Both the position numbers and the translations under genes were made by a program. A DNA stretch of 64,000 nt from Flavobacterium panacagri (GTDB lineage Bacteria; Bacteroidota; Bacteroidia; Flavobacteriales; Flavobacteriaceae). Position 1 is the first letter of the stretch. Every line of letters starts with the position of its first letter. Location of the stretch: assembly GCF_030378165.1 (NCBI RefSeq), contig NZ_CP119766.1, forward strand, positions 5,890,001-5,954,000, given 5' to 3'. Positions 7,567-16,583 of this stretch are shown one piece after another. The notes beneath the pieces are model-generated. The model worked only from the letters and a program-made list of their open reading frames with translations, did no database searches and was not told the DNA's origin.

Positions 7567-8751
7567 TTAGAAATTTTCTGATAACCCTAAGCGAAGTGAC
7601 CAATCGTTTTTACTAATTCCGTAGTCGAGTGCCAGATTACTGCCGTTTTGTTTGTTCCATTTTATTCGAATTCCAGTTCCAACGGCAGGATTCCATTTTT
7701 TGAATTGATAAGTCTCGAGTTTGGAAACCGAAGAAATATTAGTAAAAAAGACAGCGCCAAAAAAACCATTTCGACTGATATCCGTTCGATATTCGGTTTC
7801 AAAGTAAATTAAGGCATTGCTTCTGTATCTGTTTTTAGTAAAACCTCTTCCTGTTTTTCCGTCACGGTCCCAGCCAATACTTGGCAAATCCAGATAATGA
7901 GGCTTTCCGCCAAATGTTGACCAATAAAAAGCTCTTGAAGCCCAAACTCTGTGTTTGGTTTTACTGAAAGAATGATACTTTCGAACATCTATATACAAAG
8001 ACTGCCATTTATCATTTTGTACTCCGCTGGTATTGATACGCAAATCGGCTTCAACATATAATCCTTGCTTTGGATTAATGATGTTCTCCCGCGAATCGTA
8101 CAAACCCTGAATCGCAAATCCAAACGAAGTCTCGTCTGAGAAATCTCCATTCATATATTGATAATAATCGGTTTCACCATCTATATAAGATTCTTCAGAA
8201 ATATTCTGATAATTATCAAAAAGAAAACCAGCGCCTAAACGATAATTTCCAACAATCTTTCGGGTAATAAATTGATAGAATCGCCATTGCTGATAATCTA
8301 ATGTTGACATTTTATCTTTTGAATCGTGCTCACCCAAACCGTAAGTATCCTGAGGATAAATCATATATCGATAATCACCTATAAAATTCCATTTATTTTC
8401 GCTTGTGTAAACGTAAGACTGAACAGGAAAAACATATTGTTTGGTAAAACTAAAATAAGGTGAAAAAGTAACCTGAGACATTTTCGTTTTTTCGTGATCT
8501 TCGCCCAGATAAAAAGTAGTTAAAAAGGAAACCACCAAACCTGTACTGGAATTTACATCAACGGGAACCGGAAGCAATGAGAAAGCCAGTTTTTTTTGCT
8601 TATCTTTTTTGATGGTATCGTTTTTATCAAAGATTTTGTGAATAACATCTAATATGTCCTGATTTCCCACAGTCAGACTATCGTTTTGAGCGTTGCAAAA
8701 CGAGCTTATTAAACAAAAACAGCATACATATATAATTTTTAAATTACTCAC
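7567..8751 (-). CDS. Outer-membrane beta-barrel of the surface antigen D15 (BamA/TamA) type
   Basis: A 394-residue protein with a signal peptide ending in FCNAQ. A long series of alternating beta-strand segments follows, and the protein ends with phenylalanine (RLGLSENF), as outer-membrane barrels do. Features such as GLYVEADLRINTSG and the LALDYGISK end resemble the bacterial surface antigen (D15) barrel. POTRA domains typical of BamA are absent, because almost the whole length is barrel, so it is not BamA itself. A -7 box at 8779-8786 precedes it. Its role may be lipid or protein handling at the outer membrane; the substrate is unknown. Confidence 0.82.
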   Translation of the reverse strand: MSNLKIIYVCCFCLISSFCNAQNDSLTVGNQDILDVIHKIFDKNDTIKKDKQKKLAFSLLPVPVDVNSSTGLVVSFLTTFYLGEDHEKTKMSQVTFSPYFSFTKQYVFPVQSYVYTSENKWNFIGDYRYMIYPQDTYGLGEHDSKDKMSTLDYQQWRFYQFITRKIVGNYRLGAGFLFDNYQNISEESYIDGETDYYQYMNGDFSDETSFGFAIQGLYDSRENIINPKQGLYVEADLRINTSGVQNDKWQSLYIDVRKYHSFSKTKHRVWASRAFYWSTFGGKPHYLDLPSIGWDRDGKTGRGFTKNRYRSNALIYFETEYRTDISRNGFFGAVFFTNISSVSKLETYQFKKWNPAVGTGIRIKWNKQNGSNLALDYGISKNDWSLRLGLSENF

Positions 8752-8778
8752 TCACAATATTTTAAAAACCATCTCTTA

Positions 8779-8786
8779 CAAATTTA
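8779..8786 (-). promoter_or_regulatory. Candidate -7 promoter box for the D15-like barrel gene
   Basis: Minus-strand TAAATTTG matches TAnnTTTG and lies about 28 bases before the ATG at 8751. Confidence 0.5.
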
Positions 8787-8896
8787 GAATTTTTAATTTA
8801 GAATTATGTTTAAATCTTTTGTAGAATAAAAACGAATTTAAAATGATTCAAAAAAGCTACATTTGGGTTTCTAATTATCTGATCTTAAAAAGTCTT

Positions 8897-9457
8897 ATGC
8901 GTCAATTATCACTTTACTTTTTAGCTTTTAGTCTTATTTGCTTTTCAGTGAAAGCTCAGGAAAAGAGAGAAAATCTAGTAAAAACTAACAAATGGTTTAT
9001 CGCAGGTTCTTCAAAAGAAAGTGAAGAAATGATAAATGCTATTCGAATAAAAAAAGGAATAATTACGATAACCACGAAAAATAACCCAAAAGGTGAAATT
9101 GAGCTCAATGTTATGATTACACCTTCGGTAACTAATGACGGAATTCCGACGAATCTTTCGAGTGAATCAAAATTTGTCGAAATTACCTATCAATCTACAC
9201 AAATAATAAAATTACAAGCAAGAGAAGGAAATTCAGAAGGGAGTGGTTGCGTACATGGAGGTTCACATCCTAGAGTTAGCCTGCCTGCTTCTCTTCATCA
9301 ATTTAAAACTATAAAAATTCCATGGTCGGATTTTAAACAAGACGAACTTCCTGATGGAAAACTTCTGAATATTCACAATTTATGTAAGTTCAATTTTGTG
9401 AATTACAATCCAATTTCCGGATCGATCCTGAAGATTAAGTCAGTTATTATAAATTGA
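8897..9457 (+). CDS. Secreted protein of unknown function (186 aa)
   Basis: I do not recognise a named family. From the ATG at 8897 the product begins MRQLSLYFLAFSLICFSVKAQEKRE, a clean signal peptide with a likely cleavage after KAQ. An earlier ATG at 8843 would put 18 extra residues before that signal, so the later start is chosen. The mature part is beta-rich. Its end (KIPWSDFKQDELPDGKLLNI and a following KIKSVIIN) resembles the last strands of jelly-roll carbohydrate-binding modules, which is only an impression. It is a single gene, followed by a long inverted repeat. Confidence 0.75.
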   Translation: MRQLSLYFLAFSLICFSVKAQEKRENLVKTNKWFIAGSSKESEEMINAIRIKKGIITITTKNNPKGEIELNVMITPSVTNDGIPTNLSSESKFVEITYQSTQIIKLQAREGNSEGSGCVHGGSHPRVSLPASLHQFKTIKIPWSDFKQDELPDGKLLNIHNLCKFNFVNYNPISGSILKIKSVIIN

Positions 9458-9469
9458 AAGTTTTTTTTT

Positions 9470-9642
9470 CCGCAAAGAGCGCTAAGGATTTTCTCAAAGT
9501 ACACTAAGAAAATTATATAGATTTAAAAAACTACAAAGTCCGCAAAGCTATATCTACACAATACTTTGCGAACTTCGAAGTTTGTAAAACTCACTTAAAA
9601 AAACTTTGTGCATTTTGCGAAAATCCTTAGCGCTCTTTGCGG
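9470..9642. repeat. Intergenic element bounded by a perfect 24-bp inverted repeat
   Basis: The arms 9470-9493 and 9619-9642 are perfect reverse complements (left arm begins CCGCAAAGAGCGCTAAGG). They enclose about 125 bases rich in CAAAG/CTTTG words. There is no ORF or transposase inside. It fills the gap between a plus-strand and a minus-strand gene that converge on it. Confidence 0.85.
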
Positions 9643-9664
9643 TAAAATCTTCTCATTTCAAAAA

Positions 9665-10855
9665 TTACAAATGCAATTGAATTTTATATCTGTTTAAGAT
9701 TTTCATTACGAAAAGCATAATTGTAGAGAATACTAAAGACCAGATAATACCTGGAACGCCTACCCTAAAGTATCCTGGAATAATATGCATGTTAATCGTT
9801 TTACAGAAATAATAAATTACTCCTGGTAAAATATAGATTAATAACGGATTTGCTGCTGCTGGCATAAAAAACTCACTCCATTTCGTTTGTTTTTTAACTT
9901 CCATTAACCAATATAAAAAGTAAAATAATATTGTACAGATTCCTGCTGAGATCATTGTCCAAGATGGAGTCCCCTGTATTTTGGAAATTCCAAATAAAGG
10001 TCTTAAACCAAATCCAATAGCGAAAAACAATATTATAAAAGCAATTACGGGCCAGTTGATTTTATTTTCGATTTTTCGATCAAAAAAGAGCAGTGAAATT
10101 ACAACTCCAGCCGAAACGAGTGCACCATGTGTAAGATGTCCTGCTATAAAACTCAACCAAGAAGTATGTTGAACAAAAGAATTTTCAGTAAGATTTAACG
10201 AATTCATCACCACACTAAAAATCAGGAAACCTATCATTGCCCATAAATTCCCAGAAACCAGCCAATAATAGATAACCGTAAAAAGATATGCCCAACCAAT
10301 TAAACCTAGAATTCCCCACCATTTTGGCGTCATTCCTCTTTCTCCAGTATCTTGTATGTATAAAAAGTAAAGTGTTACGAGAACCAAAATCCCTCCGTAT
10401 TGCAATACACTTTTGAGCCAAAGAGGGAAATCTTTTGGGTATTTATTCCAAATAAGGATTGGCATTGCATAGGCCAAAAGTCCCCAGAGAGCTGGAGCAA
10501 TTATCATTTTAGAAGCATCAAAACCATATTCGGCATTAACCATGAAAACGCCAATAATAATAAGCGCAAAGGCTCTTTTTAAAGTGTGAGTCCAAATGGT
10601 TTTGGCACTATCGCCTTTTATCAGCCTAGCATTAAAAGCAAATGGAACCGACATTCCAACAATAAATAAAAAAGCAGGAAAAACTAAATCAACAAAAGTC
10701 ATAGCATCAGCGTCTGCAGGCATGTGTTTCAACCATTGTGGCACATGTTGAATACTTGCCAATTCGTTAACAAAAATCATTACAAAAATGGTGATTCCGC
10801 GTAAAGCATCGATAGAAACAATCCTTTGATTAAACAAATTCTCTTTTATTTTCAT
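9665..10855 (-). CDS. DUF5009 / NagX-like membrane acyltransferase
   Basis: A 396-residue polytopic membrane protein with about ten hydrophobic helices. The N-terminus reads RIVSIDALRGITIFVMIFVNE, the signature of the DUF5009/heparan-alpha-glucosaminide N-acetyltransferase-like family, followed by FVDLVFPAFLFIVGMSVPFAF. Relatives move acetyl groups across the membrane or act on amino sugars, and some neighbour glycan-degradation operons. There is no such operon here, so the substrate stays open. A -7 box at 10881-10888 lies just upstream, divergent from the phosphatase gene. Confidence 0.88.
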   Translation of the reverse strand: MKIKENLFNQRIVSIDALRGITIFVMIFVNELASIQHVPQWLKHMPADADAMTFVDLVFPAFLFIVGMSVPFAFNARLIKGDSAKTIWTHTLKRAFALIIIGVFMVNAEYGFDASKMIIAPALWGLLAYAMPILIWNKYPKDFPLWLKSVLQYGGILVLVTLYFLYIQDTGERGMTPKWWGILGLIGWAYLFTVIYYWLVSGNLWAMIGFLIFSVVMNSLNLTENSFVQHTSWLSFIAGHLTHGALVSAGVVISLLFFDRKIENKINWPVIAFIILFFAIGFGLRPLFGISKIQGTPSWTMISAGICTILFYFLYWLMEVKKQTKWSEFFMPAAANPLLIYILPGVIYYFCKTINMHIIPGYFRVGVPGIIWSLVFSTIMLFVMKILNRYKIQLHL

Positions 10856-10880
10856 AATTTTTTACTTTTTTACTAAAAAT

Positions 10881-10888
10881 CAAATATA
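10881..10888 (-). promoter_or_regulatory. Candidate -7 promoter box for the DUF5009 gene
   Basis: Minus-strand TATATTTG matches TAnnTTTG, about 26 bases before the ATG at 10855. It sits back to back with plus-strand boxes at 10925-10947. Confidence 0.5.
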
Positions 10889-10924
10889 ACATAATTCTAA
10901 AAGGCCTTATTAGAAATTCTAGAC

Positions 10925-10947
10925 TAATTTTGCATTTTATAAATTTG
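10925..10947 (+). promoter_or_regulatory. Two overlapping candidate -7 boxes for the PHP phosphatase gene
   Basis: TAATTTTG (10925-10932) and TAAATTTG (10940-10947) both match TAnnTTTG within 42 bases of the ATG at 10967. Which one is used cannot be told from sequence. Confidence 0.5.
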
Positions 10948-10966
10948 AGTTACATACTGTTGCCCC

Positions 10967-11704
10967 ATGTTTACATTCTTTAAATCAAAACCTTTTTTAA
11001 AAGACCTTTTAGGAAGTGATTATGTCGATATTCATTCGCATTTACTTCCTGGAATAGATGATGGCGCAAAAGACATTGAAAAAACCAAAAAGCTTATAAA
11101 ATCCTTTCAAAAGCTTGGAATTTCTCAATTCATTACAACACCGCATATAAGTCATTATATATGGAATAATTCAGAACAGAAGATTATTCAGAAACATGAT
11201 GATACTCAATCTTTATTAAAAGAAGAAAACTTTCACCTTCCGTTTAAAACTGCTGCAGAATATTTTATGGATGACTGGTTTGAAAATCATCTGAAAACAG
11301 AAAAACTTCTTACCCTAAAAGATAATTATGTACTGGTTGAAATGTCGTACATAAATGCTCCCGTACAGTTGTACAAAATATTATTTGATATACAAGTTGC
11401 AGGATATATTCCCGTTTTAGCACATCCCGAAAGGTATTTGTTTTACAATAAAAATTTAAAGGAATACGATAAAATTAAAAATGCTGGGTGTAAATTTCAA
11501 CTCAACTTACTATCAATGGTAGGGTATTATGGAAAAGAAATCACTCAGACAGCTGAATATCTTTTAAAGAAAGGAATGTATGATTTTGCTGGGACAGATG
11601 TCCATCATGGTAAACATATTGCATGTTTTGAACAAAAAGTTAAAACTGACCAGATTTCTAATTTAAAGGAAATTATAAAAAACAATCAATTTTTCAGGTT
11701 TTAG
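10967..11704 (+). CDS. CpsB/YwqE-like PHP-domain tyrosine phosphatase
   Basis: PHP-family phosphatases of this type remove phosphate from the tyrosine cluster of Wzc-like kinases and so tune capsule export. The 245 residues carry the metal-binding motifs VDIHSHLLPGIDDGAKD (H23, H25), TTPHISHY, PVLAHPERY and FAGTDVHHGKH. The length fits the CpsB group. It lies in plus orientation, convergent with the first sugar transferase and about 2 kb from the Wzc-like kinase, which has the tyrosine-rich tail expected of the substrate. The pairing is inferred from family and neighbourhood. Confidence 0.9.
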   Translation: MFTFFKSKPFLKDLLGSDYVDIHSHLLPGIDDGAKDIEKTKKLIKSFQKLGISQFITTPHISHYIWNNSEQKIIQKHDDTQSLLKEENFHLPFKTAAEYFMDDWFENHLKTEKLLTLKDNYVLVEMSYINAPVQLYKILFDIQVAGYIPVLAHPERYLFYNKNLKEYDKIKNAGCKFQLNLLSMVGYYGKEITQTAEYLLKKGMYDFAGTDVHHGKHIACFEQKVKTDQISNLKEIIKNNQFFRF

Positions 11705-11715
11705 AAAAATATTTG

Positions 11716-13134
11716 CTAATAGGCATTTTCTTCTCCCTTGACAATATTCATAATTGTTCTTATAATAATTTTTATATCCAACAAAAGACTCCAATTTTCG
11801 ATATACCAAATATCACAGTCTACTCTGTTTTCCATATCTTCAAGTTTTTTAGTTTCGCCACGATAACCATTCACTTGTGCCCATCCTGTAATTCCTGGTT
11901 TGGCATAATGACGGACTGAATAATTATCAATTAGTTCACCATATTCCTTTGCAAGATTAATCATATGAGGTCGTGGCCCAACAACTGACATATTTCCAAA
12001 AAGCACATTAAAAAACTGAGGTAATTCGTCTATGCTGGTTTTACGCATAAAAGCACCAAATTTCGTTATACGACTATCGCCTTTTCCAGCCTGTTTATCA
12101 TGAGCTAGATCATTAACATACATACTTCTAAATTTTAGACATGTAAAAGGTCTATTATCACGTCCTGAGCGTTTTTGTTTAAAAAAAACAGGCCCTGGCG
12201 ATTCTATTTTGACAATTAAAGTAACTAAGGGAAATAACCATGGAAAGATTAATAAAATAACTAATGAAGAAAAACATAAGTCGAATATTTTTTTTACCAA
12301 TCTGTTGATTGCTAACTCCAAAGGCTCTTGTCGCAACATTAATACCGGCGTATTTTCATAAAATGAAACCTCAACTTTGTTAGACTTTGTATACAATTGG
12401 AAATCAGGAATAAATTTTATTCGAACCATATTTTGCTCACATATTTTTATTAACTCATTTATTGTTCCAACATTGTCAATATGAAGAGCAACATAAAGTT
12501 CATCCACTTTTTCTTTGACAAGAAATTCCTGAACTTTGTCAAATCCTCCTAAAAATGGAGTGTATGTTTCTTTTATAGTGTCGTCCTTTTGATCAAAAAA
12601 ACCTAAAAATTTGTATCCGTAAGTCAAGTTTTTGGCCAATATTTTACGCATTTTTTCGCCTGTTTCATTAGCGCCAACGATAACAAATTTTTTAAAATTA
12701 TATCCTTTTGCCCTTATTTCCTTTAAAAGTTTCATAGAGATATATCGAGAAACAAGTAGAATCCCAAAAAAGAATAAATAAAAATACAATAAACGAAGTC
12801 TTGAAATATCAGCTAAATTTAGAAAAGCAACAAACATTGCTATTAAAGAGGCATGAATAAGAAGTTTTCGGATAGTACGGCTTACAATAGATTCAATACG
12901 TTCAATTCGAACCATTCTATAAGAATCTTTATTAAGAAGTAAGCCGATCCATATTAAATTAGCGACTAAAGAAACCGTTTCTTCTTCTTTTAGAAATATT
13001 TCTTCAACCCTGCCATATCTAACTAAAGCAGAAAGTAATATCGATGCATTTAATAAAATTATATCCCAGCACACAAACAAAAGTTTGAAATAACGAGACA
13101 TTCTAATATGTGATAATTCCTGTAAAATTTTCAT
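11716..13134 (-). CDS. Polyprenyl-phosphate sugar-1-phosphate transferase (WcaJ/WbaP type), copy 1
   Basis: This enzyme starts a polysaccharide repeat by transferring a sugar-1-phosphate to undecaprenyl phosphate at the inner membrane. About 472 residues: four N-terminal membrane helices, a CoA-binding-like Rossmann domain (KFVIVGANETGEKM), a further helix, and the bacterial sugar transferase core with KRSGRDNRPFTCLKFRSM, SIDELPQFFNVLFGNMSVVGPRPH and KPGITGWAQVNGYRG. The ATG at 13134 is preferred to 13164 because its MKILQELS matches the MKILQKLS start of the paralogue at 16584. A terminator at 13285-13304 separates it from the main capsule operon. Confidence 0.93.
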   Translation of the reverse strand: MKILQELSHIRMSRYFKLLFVCWDIILLNASILLSALVRYGRVEEIFLKEEETVSLVANLIWIGLLLNKDSYRMVRIERIESIVSRTIRKLLIHASLIAMFVAFLNLADISRLRLLYFYLFFFGILLVSRYISMKLLKEIRAKGYNFKKFVIVGANETGEKMRKILAKNLTYGYKFLGFFDQKDDTIKETYTPFLGGFDKVQEFLVKEKVDELYVALHIDNVGTINELIKICEQNMVRIKFIPDFQLYTKSNKVEVSFYENTPVLMLRQEPLELAINRLVKKIFDLCFSSLVILLIFPWLFPLVTLIVKIESPGPVFFKQKRSGRDNRPFTCLKFRSMYVNDLAHDKQAGKGDSRITKFGAFMRKTSIDELPQFFNVLFGNMSVVGPRPHMINLAKEYGELIDNYSVRHYAKPGITGWAQVNGYRGETKKLEDMENRVDCDIWYIENWSLLLDIKIIIRTIMNIVKGEENAY

Positions 13135-13284
13135 CATCAACTTTTCAAAGCCAAAGCTTAGCAAAATATTTACAACGAAAGTAGTCTTTTAATTATTCTT
13201 AAGTAATACTTTTAAATCAATTATTTTCATTTTTTTATTTTTTAAAACAATACGGTAATTACATAAACCATTTACATAAAAAAA

Positions 13285-13304
13285 GGCTCAAAAAAACTTG
13301 AGCC
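13285..13304 (-). terminator. Hairpin terminator of the polysaccharide operon
   Basis: Arms GGCTCAA (13285-13291) and TTGAGCC (13298-13304) with a six-base loop, followed on the minus strand by about eight T. It lies 26 bases past the stop of the Wzc-like kinase, the last gene of the operon. Confidence 0.85.
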
Positions 13305-13329
13305 CTTAAATAATGTGTAAGTTTAAGTA

Positions 13330-15699
13330 TCAAAAAAATCGTTTATACCAAGGTTTATTTAAAACTACCCCATAACCGTATCCATAACCATAACCTTTTG
13401 TCGAATCTGTATCGTTAAGTACAATACACATATTAGGAAGTTTATTTTCTTTATAAAGTGTATTTGCGATTGACAACATACGTTTCTCTAATACATTTGC
13501 TCGCATGACATAAACAAAAGTATCCGCATTTTTAGCTATCAATAAAGTATCGGTAACCAAACTAACTGGCGCTGTATCAACAATTATGTAATCGTATTCT
13601 TTTTTTAGCTGTTCAAACAGTTCATCTACTTTTTTCCCCATTAATAATTCGGCAGGATTGGGAGGAATTATACCAGAAGGAAGAATATAAAAATTTTCAA
13701 ACTTCTTATGCTTTATGATATAATCTTGAATATTCTTATCTGAAGATGATAGATAGTTTGTTAGCCCCAAATTAGGAACATCAATATATTCTGAAAACTT
13801 AGGATTTCTAATATCCATACCAGCAAGCAAAACTTTTTTTCCTGATAATGCAAAAGTCCCTGCAAGATTTGCAGAAATAAATGTTTTTCCTTCTGAAGAA
13901 AAAGTAGAGGTTACGAAAATAGTTTTAGCAGCTCCATCTGATACTTTATTGAGCATAAACTCCAGATTGGTTCGCACAATTCGTATTGCTTCAGCAGAAC
14001 TTGACCGGCTTTCTGTCTTTATCAATTCCTTTGTATCGTTAGAAGTAGGAATATCGCCAATAAAAGGAATTGCGGTTTTCCCCTCCAAATCTAACTTACT
14101 TTTAATTTTCGTATCTAATAAATCATTGGTATAGATAATTCCAAAAGGCACACATATGCCCAGCAGTAAACCAGCTAGATATATAATTTTTTTCTTAGGA
14201 CTTATCGGTTTTTTTTCAGCTCTAGCAGCATCAATTACACGCGCATTAGGTTCCGTTGCCGCTAACGAAATTGCAGTTTCTTCCCTTTTTTGCAATAAAT
14301 ACAGATACAATTCTTCTTTGACCTTTTGCTGTCTGGCAATAACTCTGAATTGACGTTCCTGAACTGGAATCTTACCAATTTTGCTTTTCAAAATTCCTTC
14401 CTGCCCCTTAAAATCCCTATTTTGAATTTGAAGATTAGATTGTAAACGCTTGATACTTTCTACAACACTGAATTTTAAAGAGCTGATTTGCTGATCCAGT
14501 TTTATTACTGATGGATTTTCAGCTGTTGCCGACTTTAAAATTCGATTTCTATCGAGAACTAGTTGATTATAGGAATTAATTAATGCACCTGCATCTCCTT
14601 TATCAGAGATCATATTTGTTGGTAGTAAGTCTGAATAATTACTTTTTTTAATAAAATCTAATAAGGAAGATACAACGTTCAACTGAATTTCTGTTTCGAT
14701 CCCTTTTTTATCATATTCTGCAGCGCCATCAATAAAAATTTTTGCTTCAGAATCAATATCCGTCAGTCTATTTGTTTTTTTAAAAGATTCTATGTCTTCT
14801 TCGACTCCATCCAGTTCTTTCGCAATTAAACTTAATCGTCCAGCAATAAATCTAGATGTGTTTTCAGAAATATAATTTTTATCCTCAGCTGCATCGTTAT
14901 TATAAATCTGAATCATATTATCCAAAAAATCTTCTGCTTTTTTTCCAACAGGATCTGAAATAGAAATATTTACTACGCTGCTGGTTTTGCTTACAGACTC
15001 GACTTTTAATTTTTCCCTCAAGCTTTCTGTAACTTCGTCAAGCGGGCTTATCACTATATTAATTGATTTAAAATCATCCATTTCTTTAATTGAAAAAAAA
15101 GAAGTTTTATCAATAATCAATATACCGATTTTTGTTTGGATTTTTTCTCCGAATTTAAATTTCTTTTGATTTGTTAAAATAAAAATTTCCTGGTTTTCTG
15201 TTTCATTTTCTAATGAAAAAGTGTTCAAGTCCAACAAATCGCATTTCAAAATAACCTCCGCTTCATTAAATGCAACTGATTTATTTATAAAATTAATCCT
15301 GATTGGTGCTTGTGCATAAATATCACGGTCAATAACTTTTCCCTCAACAAATAATCCTGTAGTAAGATTTAGCTTTTTTATGGTATTTTCAACTAATGTT
15401 CTGGATTTTAAAACTTCTATTTCATTATCAACATTATTCTTCATATTACCGCCTAAACCTAAATCCGAAAAAGCAGATAATTCAGAAAGCATGCCTCCTT
15501 TTTTTTCATCTTTTACCAAAATACTGGTTACAGCTTCATAATTGGGTGTTGTATATCGCAGGTATAAAAAAGCCAATATCATACCAACCATAATGCTTCC
15601 TAAAAACCAACGCCAATGAACTAAATATTTATATAACTGCTCCTTAATATCAACATCTTCAGTTTCATTTTCAATTATATCATTATAAAAATCTTTCAT
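13330..15699 (-). CDS. Wzc-like polysaccharide co-polymerase and tyrosine autokinase
   Basis: A 789-residue inner-membrane BY-kinase that controls chain length and export with the Wza-like pore. The Wzz domain is bracketed by TM1 at about residues 32-50 and TM2 at about 505-525, with long coiled-coil stretches between. The kinase domain has Walker A SSEGKTF (601-607), Walker A' GMDIRNP near 627 and Walker B YIIVDTAP near 705-711. The tail carries tyrosines at 770, 772, 774, 776 and 785 (GYGYGYGYG), the usual autophosphorylation cluster. It lies 19 bases after the Wza-like gene. The PHP phosphatase at 10967 is its likely antagonist. Confidence 0.95.
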   Translation of the reverse strand: MKDFYNDIIENETEDVDIKEQLYKYLVHWRWFLGSIMVGMILAFLYLRYTTPNYEAVTSILVKDEKKGGMLSELSAFSDLGLGGNMKNNVDNEIEVLKSRTLVENTIKKLNLTTGLFVEGKVIDRDIYAQAPIRINFINKSVAFNEAEVILKCDLLDLNTFSLENETENQEIFILTNQKKFKFGEKIQTKIGILIIDKTSFFSIKEMDDFKSINIVISPLDEVTESLREKLKVESVSKTSSVVNISISDPVGKKAEDFLDNMIQIYNNDAAEDKNYISENTSRFIAGRLSLIAKELDGVEEDIESFKKTNRLTDIDSEAKIFIDGAAEYDKKGIETEIQLNVVSSLLDFIKKSNYSDLLPTNMISDKGDAGALINSYNQLVLDRNRILKSATAENPSVIKLDQQISSLKFSVVESIKRLQSNLQIQNRDFKGQEGILKSKIGKIPVQERQFRVIARQQKVKEELYLYLLQKREETAISLAATEPNARVIDAARAEKKPISPKKKIIYLAGLLLGICVPFGIIYTNDLLDTKIKSKLDLEGKTAIPFIGDIPTSNDTKELIKTESRSSSAEAIRIVRTNLEFMLNKVSDGAAKTIFVTSTFSSEGKTFISANLAGTFALSGKKVLLAGMDIRNPKFSEYIDVPNLGLTNYLSSSDKNIQDYIIKHKKFENFYILPSGIIPPNPAELLMGKKVDELFEQLKKEYDYIIVDTAPVSLVTDTLLIAKNADTFVYVMRANVLEKRMLSIANTLYKENKLPNMCIVLNDTDSTKGYGYGYGYGVVLNKPWYKRFF

Positions 15700-15718
15700 T
15701 TATTTATATTTTGTTTAC

Positions 15719-16507
15719 TTATTTAAAAATTAATACAGCGAGCGATACTAAAATAGAGACTGCCGATATTATTACCGAAGTATTTGGCCCTACTGCCGAA
15801 GAATTTACTCTTGTTCTATTAGGTTCAACATACACTACATCATTTTGGTTTAAATAATAGAAAGGAGAATTTATAAAATCTGATTTCGTAATATCTACTC
15901 GATTATATGACTTTACACCATTATTTTCCCTAATAATGAGAATATTATTTCTTTTACCATAAATAGTTAAATCCTTTGCCATGCTTAGAGCTTCAATAAG
16001 CGTAATTCGTTCTGAATTTACTGGATATGTCCCTGGTAAATTAACCTCTCCCTGTAATGAAATTTTGAAATTCGTGATGCGGACATTCACAATTGGATTT
16101 TTGATATAGTTCTCGATTTTACTTTGTAAGAATTGCAATACTTCGGTACGGCTTAGACCTCCCACATGGATTTTTCCTAATACCGGGAATTCAATATTTC
16201 CAGTATTATCAACTAAATAAAGCTGAACAGTCTCCTGACTACGTGCCAGATCCAGCCTATTATTTCCAGATACACTGACTGTTTTTAAATTAAATGGTAT
16301 TGCTGCTTCAGGATCGTCTGCAGAAACAATAATCATTAATAAATCATCTGGCTGGATTTTAACTTCATAAGAAGATGTAGGCTCTGTTTTCAAAGAATCA
16401 ACATCCTGATAATAGAGAATGTTTTTTTTTGAAGCACAAGAAAAAAACAAAAATAAGAGAGATAAAAAGCTAACCGTTTTTATCTGAAGAATAAATTGAA
16501 ATTTCAT
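15719..16507 (-). CDS. Wza-like polysaccharide export lipoprotein
   Basis: This is the outer-membrane exit channel component for the surface polysaccharide. The 262-residue protein has a lipoprotein signal peptide ending FLFFSCASKK (lipidated C24), a poly-export domain (YEVKIQPDDLLMIIVSADDP) and an SLBB-type segment (ISLQGEVNLPGTYPV). A hydrophobic C-terminal helix (VSILVSLAVLIF) could span the outer membrane as in Wza. It is shorter than Wza of E. coli, consistent with Bacteroidota relatives that have one SLBB domain. It is co-transcribed with the Wzc-like kinase. Confidence 0.93.
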   Translation of the reverse strand: MKFQFILQIKTVSFLSLLFLFFSCASKKNILYYQDVDSLKTEPTSSYEVKIQPDDLLMIIVSADDPEAAIPFNLKTVSVSGNNRLDLARSQETVQLYLVDNTGNIEFPVLGKIHVGGLSRTEVLQFLQSKIENYIKNPIVNVRITNFKISLQGEVNLPGTYPVNSERITLIEALSMAKDLTIYGKRNNILIIRENNGVKSYNRVDITKSDFINSPFYYLNQNDVVYVEPNRTRVNSSAVGPNTSVIISAVSILVSLAVLIFK

Positions 16508-16583
16508 TAAATTGAATTTAAAATAAGGGAGTAAAGCAAAAGAGAATCTGCTTAAAAGGATTTTTTATAAAATTGGAGATAAA

